From assembly GCF_038502225.1 (NCBI RefSeq), contig NC_091369.1, positions 4,942,773-5,006,772 on the forward strand: a stretch of DNA of 64,000 nt. Reading direction: 5' to 3'. The notes beneath the pieces are model-generated. The model was not told the DNA's origin, did not search any database, and saw only the letters and a list, made by a program, of their open reading frames with translations. This stretch comes from Cherax quadricarinatus. Taxonomy: Eukaryota > Arthropoda > Malacostraca > Decapoda > Parastacidae. The position numbers and the translations under genes are program-made. Position 1 is the stretch's first letter; each line of letters starts with the position of its first letter. This document shows positions 46,490 to 61,571 of this stretch, piece by piece.

Positions 46490-49330
46490 TAGCGAAAGGG
46501 CAGTGGGGAGCAGTAAGGAGTGGGGAAATAGGCAGTGGGGCAGTAGAGTGGGGCAGAGGGGCTGACAGTGGGGCAGTGGGAGGTTAGAGAGGAGTAGGAA
46601 GGTCAGTGAGAGTGGGCAATGGGGGAAGTGAGGCAGTGGGGAGTGGGGAGCAGGGGGTGAGGCAGGGAGTGGGGTAGAGTGGAGTGGGGAAGTGGGGAGG
46701 CAGTGGGGAGTAGGGGCGGTAGAGAGGAGTGGAGGCAGTGGGGAGTGGGGCCGGAAGGGGCGTGGGGAGTAGGGGCAGTGGGAGCAGTGGGGAGAGTGGG
46801 AGCGGGGGAGTAGGGCAGTGGAGCAGTGGGGAGAGGGGCAGTGGGGAGTGGGGCAGTGGGGAGTGGGGCGGTGGGGCAGTGGGGAGCAGTGGGGACGGTA
46901 GTGGGGCAGTGGGGCAGTGGGGAGCGGATGGGGATGGGGAGTGGGGAGTAGGGGAGGTGGGGAGTGGGGAGTGGGGCAGGTGGGGAGACGGTGGGAGTGG
47001 GGCGGTAGAGTGGGGCAGTGGGGAGGGGTGGGGCCGTGGGGAGTGGGGGCAGGTGGGGAGGGCAGGTGAGGGGTGGGGAGGCGGTGGGAGAGTGGGGGCA
47101 GTGGGGCGTGGGAGTGGGGCAGTGGGAGGTGGGGCGGTGGAGAGTGGGGCAGTGGGGACGTGGGAGGTAGGCAGGTGGGGCAGAGTAGGAGTGGGGAGTG
47201 GGAGAGTGGGGAGCGTGGGGGATCAGTAGGGGCAGTGGGAGGTGAGGCAGTAGAGAGGGGAGTGGGGCAGAGGGCAGTGGGGAGGCAGGGGGTGGGGCAG
47301 TGGGGAGTGGGGTAGAGAGTAGAGGAGTGGGGAGGGGCAGTGGGGAGGCAGGTGGGGTCAGTGGGGGAGTGGGAGGTGGGGGACGGTGGAGGTGGGGCAG
47401 TAAGGAGTGGGGCAGTGGGAGAGTGGGGCGGTGGGGAGGGGCAGGTGGGGAGGGCAGTGGGGCAGGTGGGGAGTGGGGGCGGTGGGAGAGTGGGGCAGTA
47501 GAGTAGGGGCCAGGTGGGGCAGGTGGGGCGGTAGGGGCAGGTGGGAGGTAGTGGGGAGTGGGGAGTGGGGCAGTAGGGGACGGTGGGGAGGAGTGGGGAG
47601 GTGGGGAGGGGGTGGGGCAGTGGGGTGGGGCCAGGTGGGGCGGTGGGAGAAGTGGGGGCAGGTGAGGGGAGGCAGTGGGGAGGTAGTGGGGCAGGTGGGG
47701 CAGTGGGAGGTGGGGAGGCAGTGGGAGAGTGGGGAGGGGCAGGTGGGGGCAGTGGGAGAGGGGAGTGGGAGGCAGTGGGGAGCAGGGTGGAGGGCGGTAG
47801 AGGCGGGGGTAGAGGGGAGTGAGGTGGGAGCGGTAGGGGGCAGTGGGAGGCGTGGGGAGGCAGGGGCTGGGAGGTGGGGCAGTGGGGCAGTAGGGAGGTA
47901 GAGGGGCGGTGGGGAGGTAGGAGGGGCAGTGGGGCAGGTGGGACGGTGGGGAAGGTGGGGCGGGGGGTGGGGAGGAGTGGGGGTAGTGGGGCGGTGGGGA
48001 GAGTGGGGCGGTGGGAGTGGGGAGAGGGGAGTGGGGCGGTGGGGGGAGTGGGGCAGGTGGGAGGAGTGGGGGCAGAGGGGCGTAGCAGTGGGGAGCAGTA
48101 GGGAGGGGCAGTGGGGTGGGAGGTGGGAGTGGGGCGGTGGGGAGAGGGGAGAGGTGGGGCAGTGGGGAGGAGTGGAGTGGGGTGGGGGTGGGAGTGGGGC
48201 AGTGGGAGTAGGGGCGGTAGGGGAGAGTGGGGCAGTGGGGCAGTGGGGCGGTGGGAGAGTGGGGGCAGTGGGGCAGTGGGGGAGTGAGGAGGTGGGGTGG
48301 GGAGAGGCGGGGGTGGGGTAGAGGAGTGGGAGAGAGGGGCAGTGGGAGGTGGGGGAGGCGGTGGGGAGAGGTGGGGCAGTGGGGAGGCCAGTGGGGCAGT
48401 GGGGGAGGTAGTAGGGGAGTGGGGCAGGTAGAGGCAGTGGGGAGGCAGGGTGGTGGGAGGTGGGGAGTGGGGAGGTGGGGAGAGGGAGTGGGGCAGTGGG
48501 AGGTAGTGGGGCGGTGGGGAGGTGGGGGAGGTGGGGCTGGGTAGGAGGTGGGGGCAGGTGGGGAGTGGGGTGGGGGAGGGGTAGAGGCAGGTGGGGCAGG
48601 TGGGGTAGCGTGGGGAGTGGGGCAGTGGGGCGGTGGGGAGGCAGTGGGGCAGGTGGGGACGAGTGGGGAGGTGGGGAGGCAGTGGGGAGTGGGGGCGTGG
48701 GGGCCAGTAGAGGCAGGTGGGAGGCAGGTGGGAGTAGAGTGGGGCGGTGAGGTGGGGCAGTAGGAGGGGAGGTAGGGGCGGTGGGGCGGTGGGGCAGTGG
48801 GGAGTGGGGCGGTAGTGGAGGTGGGGGCGGTGGGAGAGGGGCCGGGGGAGGGGCGGTGGGAGGTAGGGGCGGTGGGGGTGAGGTGGGGACAGTGGGGAGG
48901 GGAGGTGGGGTGGGAGGAGTGGGGAGGTGGGAGGTGGTAGCGGTGGGGAGTGAGGCAGAGAGTAGGAGGGGGTGGGAGTGAGGGGCGGTGGAGGTGGAGG
49001 CGGAGAGAGGTGGGGGTGGGGAAAGTGGGGCAGTGGGAGGTGGGGCAGAGAGTGGGGGAGTGGGGAGTGGGGAGTGGGGAGTGGGGAGTGGGGAAGTAGG
49101 GAGGGGTGGGAGGGAGGTGGGCAGGTAGAGAGGGGTGGGAGAGTGGGAGAAGTGGGGAGAGTGGGGAGTGGGGAGTGGGGAGAGTGGGGTGGGAGTAGAG
49201 GGGAGGTGGGAGTGGGGGATGGGGAGGAGTGGGGAGAGTGGGAGAGTGGGGACGGAGAGGAGTAGAGGAGTGGGGGTAGAGAGGAGTAGAGTAGGGTGGA
49301 GTAGAGAGTAGAGGGTGTGAAGGGTGAGTG
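46490..49330 (+). repeat. 2.8-kb G-rich minisatellite, GTGGGGCAGTGGGGA type
   Basis: Irregular 7- to 16-bp units made of GGGGAGT, GGGGCAGT, GGGGCGGT and GGGAGGT. Runs of three or four G recur about every seven bases on the plus strand for the whole length. Six-frame readings give Pro/Ser/His-rich (minus) or Gly-rich (plus) frames up to 968 codons, all artefacts. No fixed period holds for more than a few units. Confidence 0.93.
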
Positions 49331-49334
49331 AGAG

Positions 49335-49335
49335 A

Positions 49336-49381
<46 letters not shown>

Positions 49382-49444
49382 GAGAAGCAATACGTCAGTT
49401 TTAATGTCTCTTTCTGTGATTGGTTATTACAGATGTGTGATATT

Positions 49445-49479
<35 letters not shown>

Positions 49480-49480
49480 C
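49335..49480. repeat. (GA)n and (CT)n microsatellites
   Basis: GA at 49337-49378 and CT at 49450-49475. Confidence 0.93.
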
Positions 49481-49617
49481 ACACAGCTGATTAATACACA
49501 ACCTTAATAACACACTTGTATACAATTGCTGACGATCGATTCCCACTGACGAAGTGGGAATGGGAACAGAAGAACAGAAATGGGAGAAATAATGGGAAAT
49601 GGGGAGTCTGACAGCCG

Positions 49618-50193
<576 letters not shown>

Positions 50194-50465
50194 AGTTGTA
50201 TTTCTGGACTTAGAGTTACGTTTTAAGATTCATTAATTAATTTAAGATTAATTTCTTGATGCTCTTACAGTAAGAATTTAGTCAGGAAATTTGACCTGGT
50301 CAAAAAGTTGGTCAAAATCTCTTTAGTTATTTAAAGATAAAAGCAATTTGACTCCTGGCAAGTTTTTTTTAGTGTTTTATTTGCGGTTTAATAATGTGAC
50401 GGGTTTATCTTCCAGTAAGTTTGTTTCTATGTTATACCTGGATCTTACAGGTTGTGACTTTAGGA

Positions 50466-51203
<738 letters not shown>

Positions 51204-51228
51204 GTGAGAAAGAGTGTGTGTATACGTC

Positions 51229-51302
51229 CATTAACACCTCCATTAACACCCCCATTAACACCCCCATTAACACGCACATTAACACGCACATTAACACGCC
51301 CC
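51229..51302 (+). repeat. 12-bp minisatellite CCCATTAACACC
   Basis: About six copies with GCACATTAACAC variants, immediately beyond the LINE B truncation point. Confidence 0.88.
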
Positions 51303-51502
51303 GTGTGGCTCCCAACCCTGGGATAATAAGCACCACAATACACACAAATAAGGTTCAGTCATGAACCAGAATGTTAGTGACACAGACGAAATAATTCTGA
51401 ATGAGACATTAATATCCCGTTTTAAATTTAATGATTTTCAATATGCATTTCTCACCTCATTAAATGATATGTCTCATTTCTCTGAATAGACCTAGAAATG
51501 AT

Positions 51503-51772
<270 letters not shown>

Positions 51773-51863
51773 TCACTCAGTGTATGCACTCCCCGGAGGT
51801 GTATAATTCTGCAGTGTGTATACACAGAGTGTATATGTATACACCGTGTGTATATGTGTGTGT

Positions 51864-51906
51864 GTGTGGGTACTCATGGCTGCAGGAGTTGAGTCATAGC
51901 TCCTGT
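51864..51906 (-). mobile_element. Diverged LINE B 3'-end scrap
   Basis: TGTGGGTACTCATGGCTGC, then GAGTTGAGTCATAGCTCCTG, resembles the LINE B 3' end next to a TG tract. Short and diverged. Confidence 0.45.
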
Positions 51907-51907
51907 G

Positions 51908-52895
51908 GTATGTATTTTCCAGTGTATATACACAGAGAGGTGTGTATTTTCCAGTGTATATACATAGAGAGGTGTGTATTTTTCAGTATATATACACAGA
52001 GAGGTATGTATTTTCCAGTGTATATACACAGAGAGGTGCGTATTTTCCAGTGTATATACACAGAGAGGTGCGTATTTTCCAGTGTATATACACAGAGAGG
52101 TGCGTATTTTCCAGTGTATATACACAGAGGTGCGTATTTTCCAGTGTATATACACAGAGAGGTGCGTATTTTCCAGTGTATATACACAGAGAGGTGCGTA
52201 TTTTCCAGTGTATATACACAGAGAGGTGCGTATTTTCCAGTGTATATACACAGAGGTGCGTATTTTCCAGTGTATATACACAGAGAGGTGCGTATTTTCC
52301 AGTGTATATACACAGAGAGGTGCATATTTTCCAGTGTATATACACAGAGAGGTGCATATTTTCCAGTGTATATACACAGAGAGGTGTATATTTTCCAGTG
52401 TATATACACAGAGAGGTGCATATTTTCCAGTGTATATACACAGAGAGGTGTATATTTTCCAGTGTATATACACAGAGAGGTGCATATTTTCCAGTGTATA
52501 TACACAGAGAGGTGTATATTTTCCAGTGTATATACACAGAGAGGTGCGTATTTTCCAGTGTATATACACAGAGAGGTGTATATTTTCCAGTGTATATACA
52601 CAGAGAGGTGTATATTTTCCAGTGTATATACACAGAGAGGTGTATATTTTCCAGTGTATATACACAGAGAGGTGTATATTTTCCAGTGTATATACACAGA
52701 GAGGTGTATATTTTCCAGTGTATATACACAGAGAGGTGTATATTTTCCAGTGTATATACACAGAGAGGTGTATATTTTCCAGTGTATATACACAGAGAGG
52801 TGTATATTTTCCAGTGTATATACACAGAGAGGTGTATATTTTCCAGTGTATATACACAGAGAGGTGTATATTTTCCAGTGTATATATACAGAGGT
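51908..52895 (+). repeat. 32-bp satellite with a GTGTATATACAC palindrome
   Basis: About 31 copies of TATTTTCCAGTGTATATACA followed by CAGAGAGGTGTA. Left copies carry GGTGCGTA, right copies GGTGTATA, with a mixed zone of GGTGCATA at 52320-52500. Two copies at 52130 and 52250 lack the same 2 bases (CAGAGG), 120 bp apart, indicating duplication of a four-unit block. Confidence 0.95.
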
Positions 52896-53137
52896 ATGTA
52901 TATATCTCAGAATATACATCGTCGAGCTGCGTCACTGTATACAACATATTTACAAGACGTATACTCCATGTTTACTTCATGTATACTCCGTGTATATGTG
53001 TATAGAGTGGTGTTCCTCTCGGTGTATAATACAATAACACAGTCCAATGTATTTTCCATAAATTTTTTAGCAGTAATGCCGTGTAAATCTGAAGATTTTC
53101 CAAGTTAAATGATTTTACCCCCAGATTTATCAAAATC
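52896..53137. other. Non-repetitive spacer
   Basis: TATA-like words near the satellite and no recognisable gene. Confidence 0.5.
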
Positions 53138-54300
53138 TGAATGATAACACTGTCTATCGACTCATTGGAAGACGATAACACAATCTATCGACTCACTGGA
53201 AGACGATAACACAGTCTATCGACTCACTGGAAGACGATAACACAATCTATCGACTCACTGGAAGACGATAACACAGTCTATCGACTCACTGGAAGACGAT
53301 AACACAATCTATCGACTCATTGGAAGACGATAACACAATCTATCGACTCATTGGAAGACGATAACACAATCCATCGACTCACTGGAAGACGGTAACACAG
53401 TCTATCGACTCATTGGAAGACGGTAACACAGTCTATCGACTCATTGGAAGACGATAACACAATCTATCGACTCACTGGAAGACGATAACACAATCTATCG
53501 ACTCATTGGAAGACGATAACACAATCTATCGACTCATTGGAAGACGATAACACAATCTATCGACTCATTGGAAGACGATAACACAATCTATCGACTCATT
53601 GGAAGACGATAACACAATCTATCGACTCATTGGAAGACGATAACACAATCTATCGAAACAGTGGAAGACGATAACACAATCTATCGACTCACTGGAAGAC
53701 GATAACACAATTTATCGACTCACTGGAAGACGATAACACAATTTATCGACTCACTGGAAGACGATAACACAATCTATCGACTCACTGGAAGACGATAACA
53801 CAATCTATCGACTCACTGGAAGACGATAACACAATCTATCGACTCACTGGAAGACGATAACACAATTTATCGACTCACTGGAAGACGATAACACAATCTA
53901 TCGACTCACTGGAAGACGATAACACAATCTATCGACTCACTGGAAGACGATAACACAATCTATCGACTCACTGGAAGACGATAACACAATCTATCGACTC
54001 TTTGGAAGACGATAACACAATCTATCGACTCACTGGAAGACGGTAACACAGTCTATCGACTCATTGGAAGACGATAACACAATCTATCGACTCACTGGAA
54101 GACGATAACACAATCTATCGACTCTTTGGAAGACGATAACACAATCTATCGACTCATTGGAAGACGATAACACAATCTATCGACTCACTGTAAGAGGATA
54201 ACACAATCTATCGACTCACTGGAAGACGATAACACAATCTATCGACTCACTGGAAGACGATAACACAATCTATCGACTTCTTGTAAGATAACACAATCTA
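53138..54300 (+). repeat. 31-bp satellite
   Basis: About 37 copies of GATAACACAATCTATCGACT followed by CACTGGAAGAC. Variants alternate CACTGG/CATTGG, CAATCT/CAGTCT and CTTTGG in short blocks. Repeats are contiguous with no spacers. Confidence 0.95.
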
Positions 54301-54470
54301 TTATATCCCACTAAGAAACAAAATTTCAAACATTATCTATTTTCATTGTCAAAATAAATCTATTAGAGGAAAAACTACTTAGAAAAAAAAACTTAAAATT
54401 CACTGTCTTTTTTTGGAATTTTTAAAACCATCGAAAAAAAAATCGTCTATAATTCGTAAGAATGTTCAGA

Positions 54471-55465
54471 TTTTTTTATTATTTAGGGCACTGATGAGGG
54501 TATTTTTATTATTTTGGGCACTGATGAGGGTATTTTTATTTAGGGCACTGATGAGGGTATTTTTATTATTTTGGGCACTGATGAGGGTATTTTTATTATT
54601 TAGGGCACTGATGAGGGTATTTTTATTATTTAGGGCACTGATGAGGGTATTTTTATTATTTAGGGCACTGATGAGGGTATTTTTATTATTTAGGGCACTG
54701 ATGAGGGTATTTTTATTATTTAGGGCACTGATGAGGGTATTTTTATTATTTAGGGCACTGATGAGGGTATTTTTATTATTTAGGGCACTGATGAGGGTAT
54801 TTTTATTATTTAGGGCACTGATGAGGGTATTTTTATTATTTGGGGCACTGATGAGGGTATTTTTATTATTTAGGGCACTGATGAGGGTATTTTTATTATT
54901 TAGGGCACTGATGAGGGTATTTTTATTATTTAGGGCACTGATGAGGGTATTTTTATTATTTAGGGCACTGATGAGGGTATTTTTATTATTTAGGGCACTG
55001 ATGAGGGTATTTTTATTATTTAGGGCACTGATGAGGGTATTTTTATTATTTAGGGCACTGATGAGGGTATTTTTATTATTTAGGGCACTGATGAGGGTAT
55101 TTTTATTATTTAGGGCACTGATGAGGGTATTTTTATTATTTAGGGCACTGATGAGGGTATTTTTATTATTTAGGGCACTGATGAGGGTATTTTTATTATT
55201 TAGGGCACTGATGAGGGTATTTTTATTATTTAGGGCACTGATGAGGGTATTTTTATTATTTAGGGCACTGATGAGGGTATTTTTATTATTTAGGGCACTG
55301 ATGAGGGTATTTTTATTATTTAGGGCACTGATGAGGGTATTTTTATTATTTAGGGCACTGATGAGGGTATTTTTATTATTTAGGGCACTGATGAGGGTAT
55401 TTTTATTATTTAGGGCACTGATGAGGGTATTTTTATTATTTAGGGCACTGATGAGGGTATTTTTC
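54471..55465 (+). repeat. 30-bp satellite, nearly invariant
   Basis: About 33 copies of ACTGATGAGGGTATTTTTAT followed by TATTTAGGGC. Only the leftmost four copies and one at about 54841 differ; from 54871 to the right end no substitution is visible. The length (3 x 10) leaves a 358-codon frame open (cycle RVFLLFRALM), judged spurious. Confidence 0.95.
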
Positions 55466-55561
55466 AGTTTAGCGAGAGAGTGTGAGTGATGTTTGTGTCA
55501 GTGTTATCCTGAGGTGGCTGTTGTGTCACTCTTGTTCGACCACCACACTCAAGACTGTACC

Positions 55562-55885
55562 AGAAATTGACAGTGAGACACAGTCTGTCCTGTAAGACTG
55601 TCAATAAAATAGACAGTGAAACACAGTCTGTCCTGTAAGACTGTCAATAAAATAGACAGTGAAACACAGTCTGTCCTGTAAGACTGTCAATAAAATAGAC
55701 AGTGTGAGACATAGACTTTCCTGTAATACTGTCAATAAAATAGACAGTGTGAGACATAGACTTTCCTGTAAGACTGTCAATAAAATAGACAGTGAGAGAC
55801 AGACTTTCCTGTAAGACTGTCAATAAAATAGACAGTGTGAGACATAGACTTTCCTGTAAGACTGTCAATAAAATAGACAGTATAA
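55562..55885 (+). repeat. About 43- to 46-bp minisatellite
   Basis: Seven copies containing AAGACTGTCAATAAAATAG, ACAGTGTGAGACATAGAC and TTTCCTGT. Each includes an AATAAA word. Confidence 0.92.
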
Positions 55886-56035
55886 GGGTTAGTAGAATTT
55901 GCCCTTAAGAACAAATTTATTTCCGAAGTTGTAAGTGTGAGAGCCGGTGAAGGCTCGATCCTCCTTCCTCACACATCCAACTCTCTCACCTTCACCACAA
56001 CTGGAAGGTTTTATGTCCAGACACAGGTGTAAAGA

Positions 56036-56855
56036 ACATGACTTTGTACCAGAGAACATGACTTTGTACCCGACAACATGACTTTGTACCAGAGAACATG
56101 ACTTTGTACCAGAGAACTTGACTTTGTACCAGAGAACATGACTTTGTACCAGAGAACATTACTTTGTACCAGAGAGCATGAGTTTGTACCAGAGAACATG
56201 ACTTTGTACCAGAGAGCATGACTTTGTACCAGAGAACATGACTTTGTACCAGAGAATATGACTTTGTACCAGAGAACATGACTTTGTACCAGAGAACATG
56301 ACTTTGTGCCAGAGAGCATGACTTTGTACCAGACAACATGACTTTGTACCAGAGAATATGACTTTGTACCAGAAAACATGACTTTGTACCAGAGAACATG
56401 ACTTTGTACCAGAAAACATGACTTTGTACCAGAGAATATGACTTTGTACCAGAGAACATGACTTTGTACCAGAGAACATGACTTTGTGCCAGAGAGCATG
56501 ACTTTGTACCAGACAACATGACTTTGTACCAGAGAATATGACTTTGTACCAGAAAACATGACTTTGTACCAGAGAACATGACTTTGTACCAGAAAACATG
56601 ACTTTGTACCAGACAACATGACTTTGTACCAGAGAACATGACTTTGTACCAGAGAACATGACTTTGTACCAGACAACATGACTTTGTACCAGAGAACATG
56701 ACTTTGTACCAGAGAGTATGACTTTGTACCAGAGAACATGACTTTGTACCAGACAACATGACTTTGTACCAGAGAACATGACTTTGTACCAGAGAACATG
56801 ACTTTGTACCAGAGAACATGACTTTGTACCAGAGAACATGACTTTGTACCAAATT
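56036..56855 (+). repeat. 20-bp satellite ACTTTGTACCAGAGAACATG
   Basis: About 41 copies. Variants CAGACAACATG, CAGAAAACATG and GTGCCAGAGAGC recur together; an eight- to nine-unit block with GTGCC at 56307 and 56487 is duplicated 180 bp apart. Confidence 0.95.
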
Positions 56856-56939
56856 TTATACAGTTCATAGTGGAACAATCTTGTTCACACAAACGGGTAC
56901 AAAAAGTTTGTTTATAATGAAATAAGAACACAGGGAGTA

Positions 56940-59318
56940 TAATGATCATAACAATTAGAACACAGGGAGTATAATGATCATAATAATTAGAACAGAGAGT
57001 ATAATGATCATAATAATTAGAACAGAGAGTATAATGATCATAATAATTAGAACAGAGAGTATAATGATCATAATAATTAGAACAGAGAGTATAATGATCA
57101 TAATAATTAGAACAGAGAGTATAATGATCATAATAATTAGAACAGAGAGTATAATGATCATAATAATTAGAACAGAGAGTATAATGATCATAATAATTAG
57201 AACACAAAGAGTATAATGATCATAACAATTAGAACACAGAGTATAATGATCATAATAATTAGAACAGAGAGTATAATGATCATAATAATTAGAACACAAA
57301 GAGTATAATGATCATAACAATTAGAACACAGAGTATAATGATCATAATAATTAGAACAGAGAGTATAATGATCATAATAATTAGAACACAAAGAGTATAA
57401 TGATCATAACAATTAGAACACAGAGTATAATGATCATAATAATTAGAACACAAAGAGTATAATGATCATAATAATTAGAACACAGAGTATAATGATCATA
57501 ATAATTAGAACACAAAGAGTATAATGATCATAATAATTAGAACACAGAGTATAATGATCATAATAATTAGAACACAAAGAGTATAATGATCATAATAATT
57601 AGAACAGAGAGTATAATGATCATAATAATTAGAACACAAAGAGTATAATGATCATAATAATTAGAACACAAAGAGTATAATGATCATAACAATTAGAACA
57701 CAGAGTATAATGATCATAATAATTAGAACACAAAGAGTATAATGATCATAATAATTAGAACACAAAGAGTATAATGATCATAATAATTAGAACACAAAGA
57801 GTATAATGATCATAATAATTAGAACACGGAGAGTATAATGATCATAATAATTAGAACACAAAGAGTATAATGATCATAATAATTAGAACACAAAGAGTAT
57901 AATGATCATAATAATTAGAACACGGAGAGTATAATGATCATAATAATTAGAACACAAAGAGTATAATGATCATAATAATTAGAACACAAAGAGTATAATG
58001 ATCATAATAATTAGAACACGGAGAGTATAATGATCATAATAATTAGAACACAAAGAGTATAATGATCATAATAATTAGAACACAAAGAGTATAATGATCA
58101 TAACAATTAGAACACAGAGTATAATGATCATAATAATTAGAACAGATAGTATAATGATCATAATAATTAGAACACAAAGAGTATAATGATCATAATAATT
58201 AGAACACAAAGAGTATAATGATCATAATAATTAGAACACAAAGAGTATAATGATCATAACAATTAGAACACAGATAGTATAATGAGCATAACAATTAGAA
58301 CACAAAGAGTATAATGATCATAACAATTAGAACACAGATAGTATAATGAGCATAACAATTAGAACACAAAGAGTATAATGATCATAACAATTAGAACACA
58401 GAGTATAATGATCATAATAATTAGAACAGATAGTATAATGATCATAACAATTAGAACATAGATAGTATAATGATCATAACAATTAGAACATAGATAGTAT
58501 AATGATCATAACAATTAGAACATAGATAGTATAATGATCATAACAATTAGAACATAGATAGTATAATGATCATAACAATTAGAACACAGAGAGTATAATG
58601 ATCATAACAATTAGAACACAATGCGTATAATGATCATAACAATAAGAACACAGATAGTATAATGATCATAACAATTAGAACATAGATAGTATAATGATCA
58701 TAACAATTAGAACATAGATAGTATAATGATCATAACAATTAGAACACAGATAGTATAATGATCATAACAATTAGAACACAGATAGTATAATGATCATAAC
58801 AATTAGAACACAGAGAGTATAATGATCATAACAATTAGAACACAATGCGTATAATGATCATAACAATAAGAACACAGATAGTATAATGATCATAACAATA
58901 AGAACACAGATAGTATAATGATCATAACAATTAGAACACAGATAGTATAATGATCATAACAATTAGAACACAGATAGTATAATGATCATAACAATTAGAA
59001 CACAGATAGTATAATGATCATAACAATTAGAACACAGATAGTATAATGATCATAACAATTAGAACACAGATAGTATAATGATCATAACAATTAGAACACA
59101 GATAGTATAATGATCATAACAATTAGAACACAGAGAGTATAATGATCATAACAATTAGAACACAGAGAGTATAATGATCATAACAATTAGAACACAAAGA
59201 GTATAATGATCATAACAATTAGAACACAGATAGTATAATGATCATAACAATTAGAACACAGATAGTATAATGATCATAACAATTAGAACACAGATAGTAT
59301 AATGATCATAACAATTTA
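56940..59318 (+). repeat. About 30-bp AT-rich satellite
   Basis: About 80 copies of AGTATAATGATCATAATAAT followed by TAGAACAGAG or TAGAACACAAAG. Left side has ATAATAATT, right side ATAACAATT, with GATAGTA in the right third. TGATCA is palindromic. Confidence 0.95.
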
Positions 59319-59384
59319 CTGAGATTTCTACTATAGCTGAAATTATTATTTATTGATTATAATTTTCTTGCAGCCATTATGAAT

Positions 59385-59401
59385 ATAATAATAATTAAAA
59401 T

Positions 59402-59443
<42 letters not shown>

Positions 59444-59504
59444 TACAATAATAATAATTATAGTAATAATAATAATAATAATAGTAATTACAATAATAAT
59501 AATT

Positions 59505-59582
<78 letters not shown>

Positions 59583-59592
59583 TTAAAAAAAA
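59385..59592. repeat. (AAT)n microsatellite
   Basis: AAT with AATTACAAT and AATTATAGT breaks. Confidence 0.95.
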
Positions 59593-59659
59593 TAAAATAA
59601 AAAAATCTAATGGAATCATTGGAAAATTGTGACGAGTCGACAAGTGTTGGTGCCAGACG

Positions 59660-59895
59660 TAGAGGGGGGAGGGGGGGAGGGGGAGGGGGGGGAGGGGGGA
59701 GGGGGGAGGGGGTGAGGGGGAGGTTAAAATTAAGATTACAATTAATCCCAGCTGGATTAACGACGATACGCATTAAAAAAAATAATATAACTCACACATT
59801 TGCCCCCTTCCCTCCCCTCTCCCCTCCCCCTCCCCCTCCCCCCTCCCCTTCCCTTCCCTCCCCTCCCCTCCCCTCCCCCTCCCCTCCCCCCAGTT
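59660..59895. repeat. G-rich then C-rich low-complexity tracts
   Basis: 59665-59722 is GGGGGAGG; 59805-59892 is CCCCTCCCC. They are complementary and 80 bp apart, so they could pair as a hairpin. Confidence 0.85.
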
Positions 59896-60323
59896 AAAAA
59901 AAAATGCTAATTTCCATTACGACTCCAATTTTGAAGACGCATGTCGGGATGCAAAAAAAAAAAAAAAAAAAAATCGAAAAAAATCTTGGTTAATTGCATT
60001 TAAACGCGGTGCTTTGGAGAGGAGGAGGGGTGGGGCGCTGCGCCCCCCCTTCCCCCACCCCCGTCCCTCGTAGTTATGTGTATATATAATGTTGCTTAAT
60101 AACATAGTCTTACCACCCCCGTCCTAGTTACGTCTGTATTATGTTCGTAATTAATAAACTTTCGCCTGACAACGGAAAATGGAAATTCTCTAATGTTTTG
60201 TACGGCGATTATTCAGCAGGAATTAATTCAGAGTCATTCTGTATTCTGCTGTATTCTGCTGTATTCTGCTGTATTCTGGGTCCTGCCCACAATACTTCTC
60301 TAATGTCGCTTCTTACCTCATCT

Positions 60324-60324
<1 letters not shown>
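59896..60324. other. Spacer, nothing recognised
   Basis: Contains a poly(A) tract at 59952-59973 and a triplicated GTATTCTGCT at 60240-60275. No gene seen. Confidence 0.5.
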
Positions 60325-61245
<921 letters not shown>

Positions 61246-61570
61246 AACATGATTCCTTCACGAAGAGTCTGCTTGAACAATCACAAAGCATTTTACTCCA
61301 TTAGTAGAAAATACACTTTGCAAAAAAAACAAAGAAAAAAACATCACAGAACTTATAAAGCAAGCCAATGTTGCTTATTTTGTGTTGACGCTGGAGTACC
61401 TGTAACACCTGTGTAGAACAGTGGAACACTAGACAAAGGTGAAGTGTAAACTTGGGTGTGTCTGTGGTGGGGAGAGAACCGGAAATATAAACTACCATCA
61501 TAATTGTTATTTCTGTATGGTGTTTATAGTTTATATCGATACAGGAAGTCCAGTGGGAATATTGTGATCT
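61246..61570. other. Non-repetitive spacer
   Basis: No convincing exon. One 66-codon open frame (61216-61416) overlaps the arm end and has no supporting features. Confidence 0.5.
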
Positions 61571-61571
61571 G

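Noticed and set aside
46484..49482. Proline/serine/histidine-rich frames of more than 950 codons
   Set aside because: Antisense reading of the G-rich minisatellite; neighbouring frames are equally open.
53138..54300. CRISPR-like array of 31-bp repeats
   Set aside because: Repeats are contiguous with no spacers, and the genome is eukaryotic.
54478..55460. Hammerhead core from repeated CTGATGAG
   Set aside because: No GAAA partner strand or stem II within the 30-bp unit.
54413..55489. 358-codon frame with RVFLLFRALM cycles, resembling a membrane repeat protein
   Set aside because: It follows purely from a 30-bp satellite whose length is a multiple of three; the array is also perfect at synonymous sites, so there is no coding signature.
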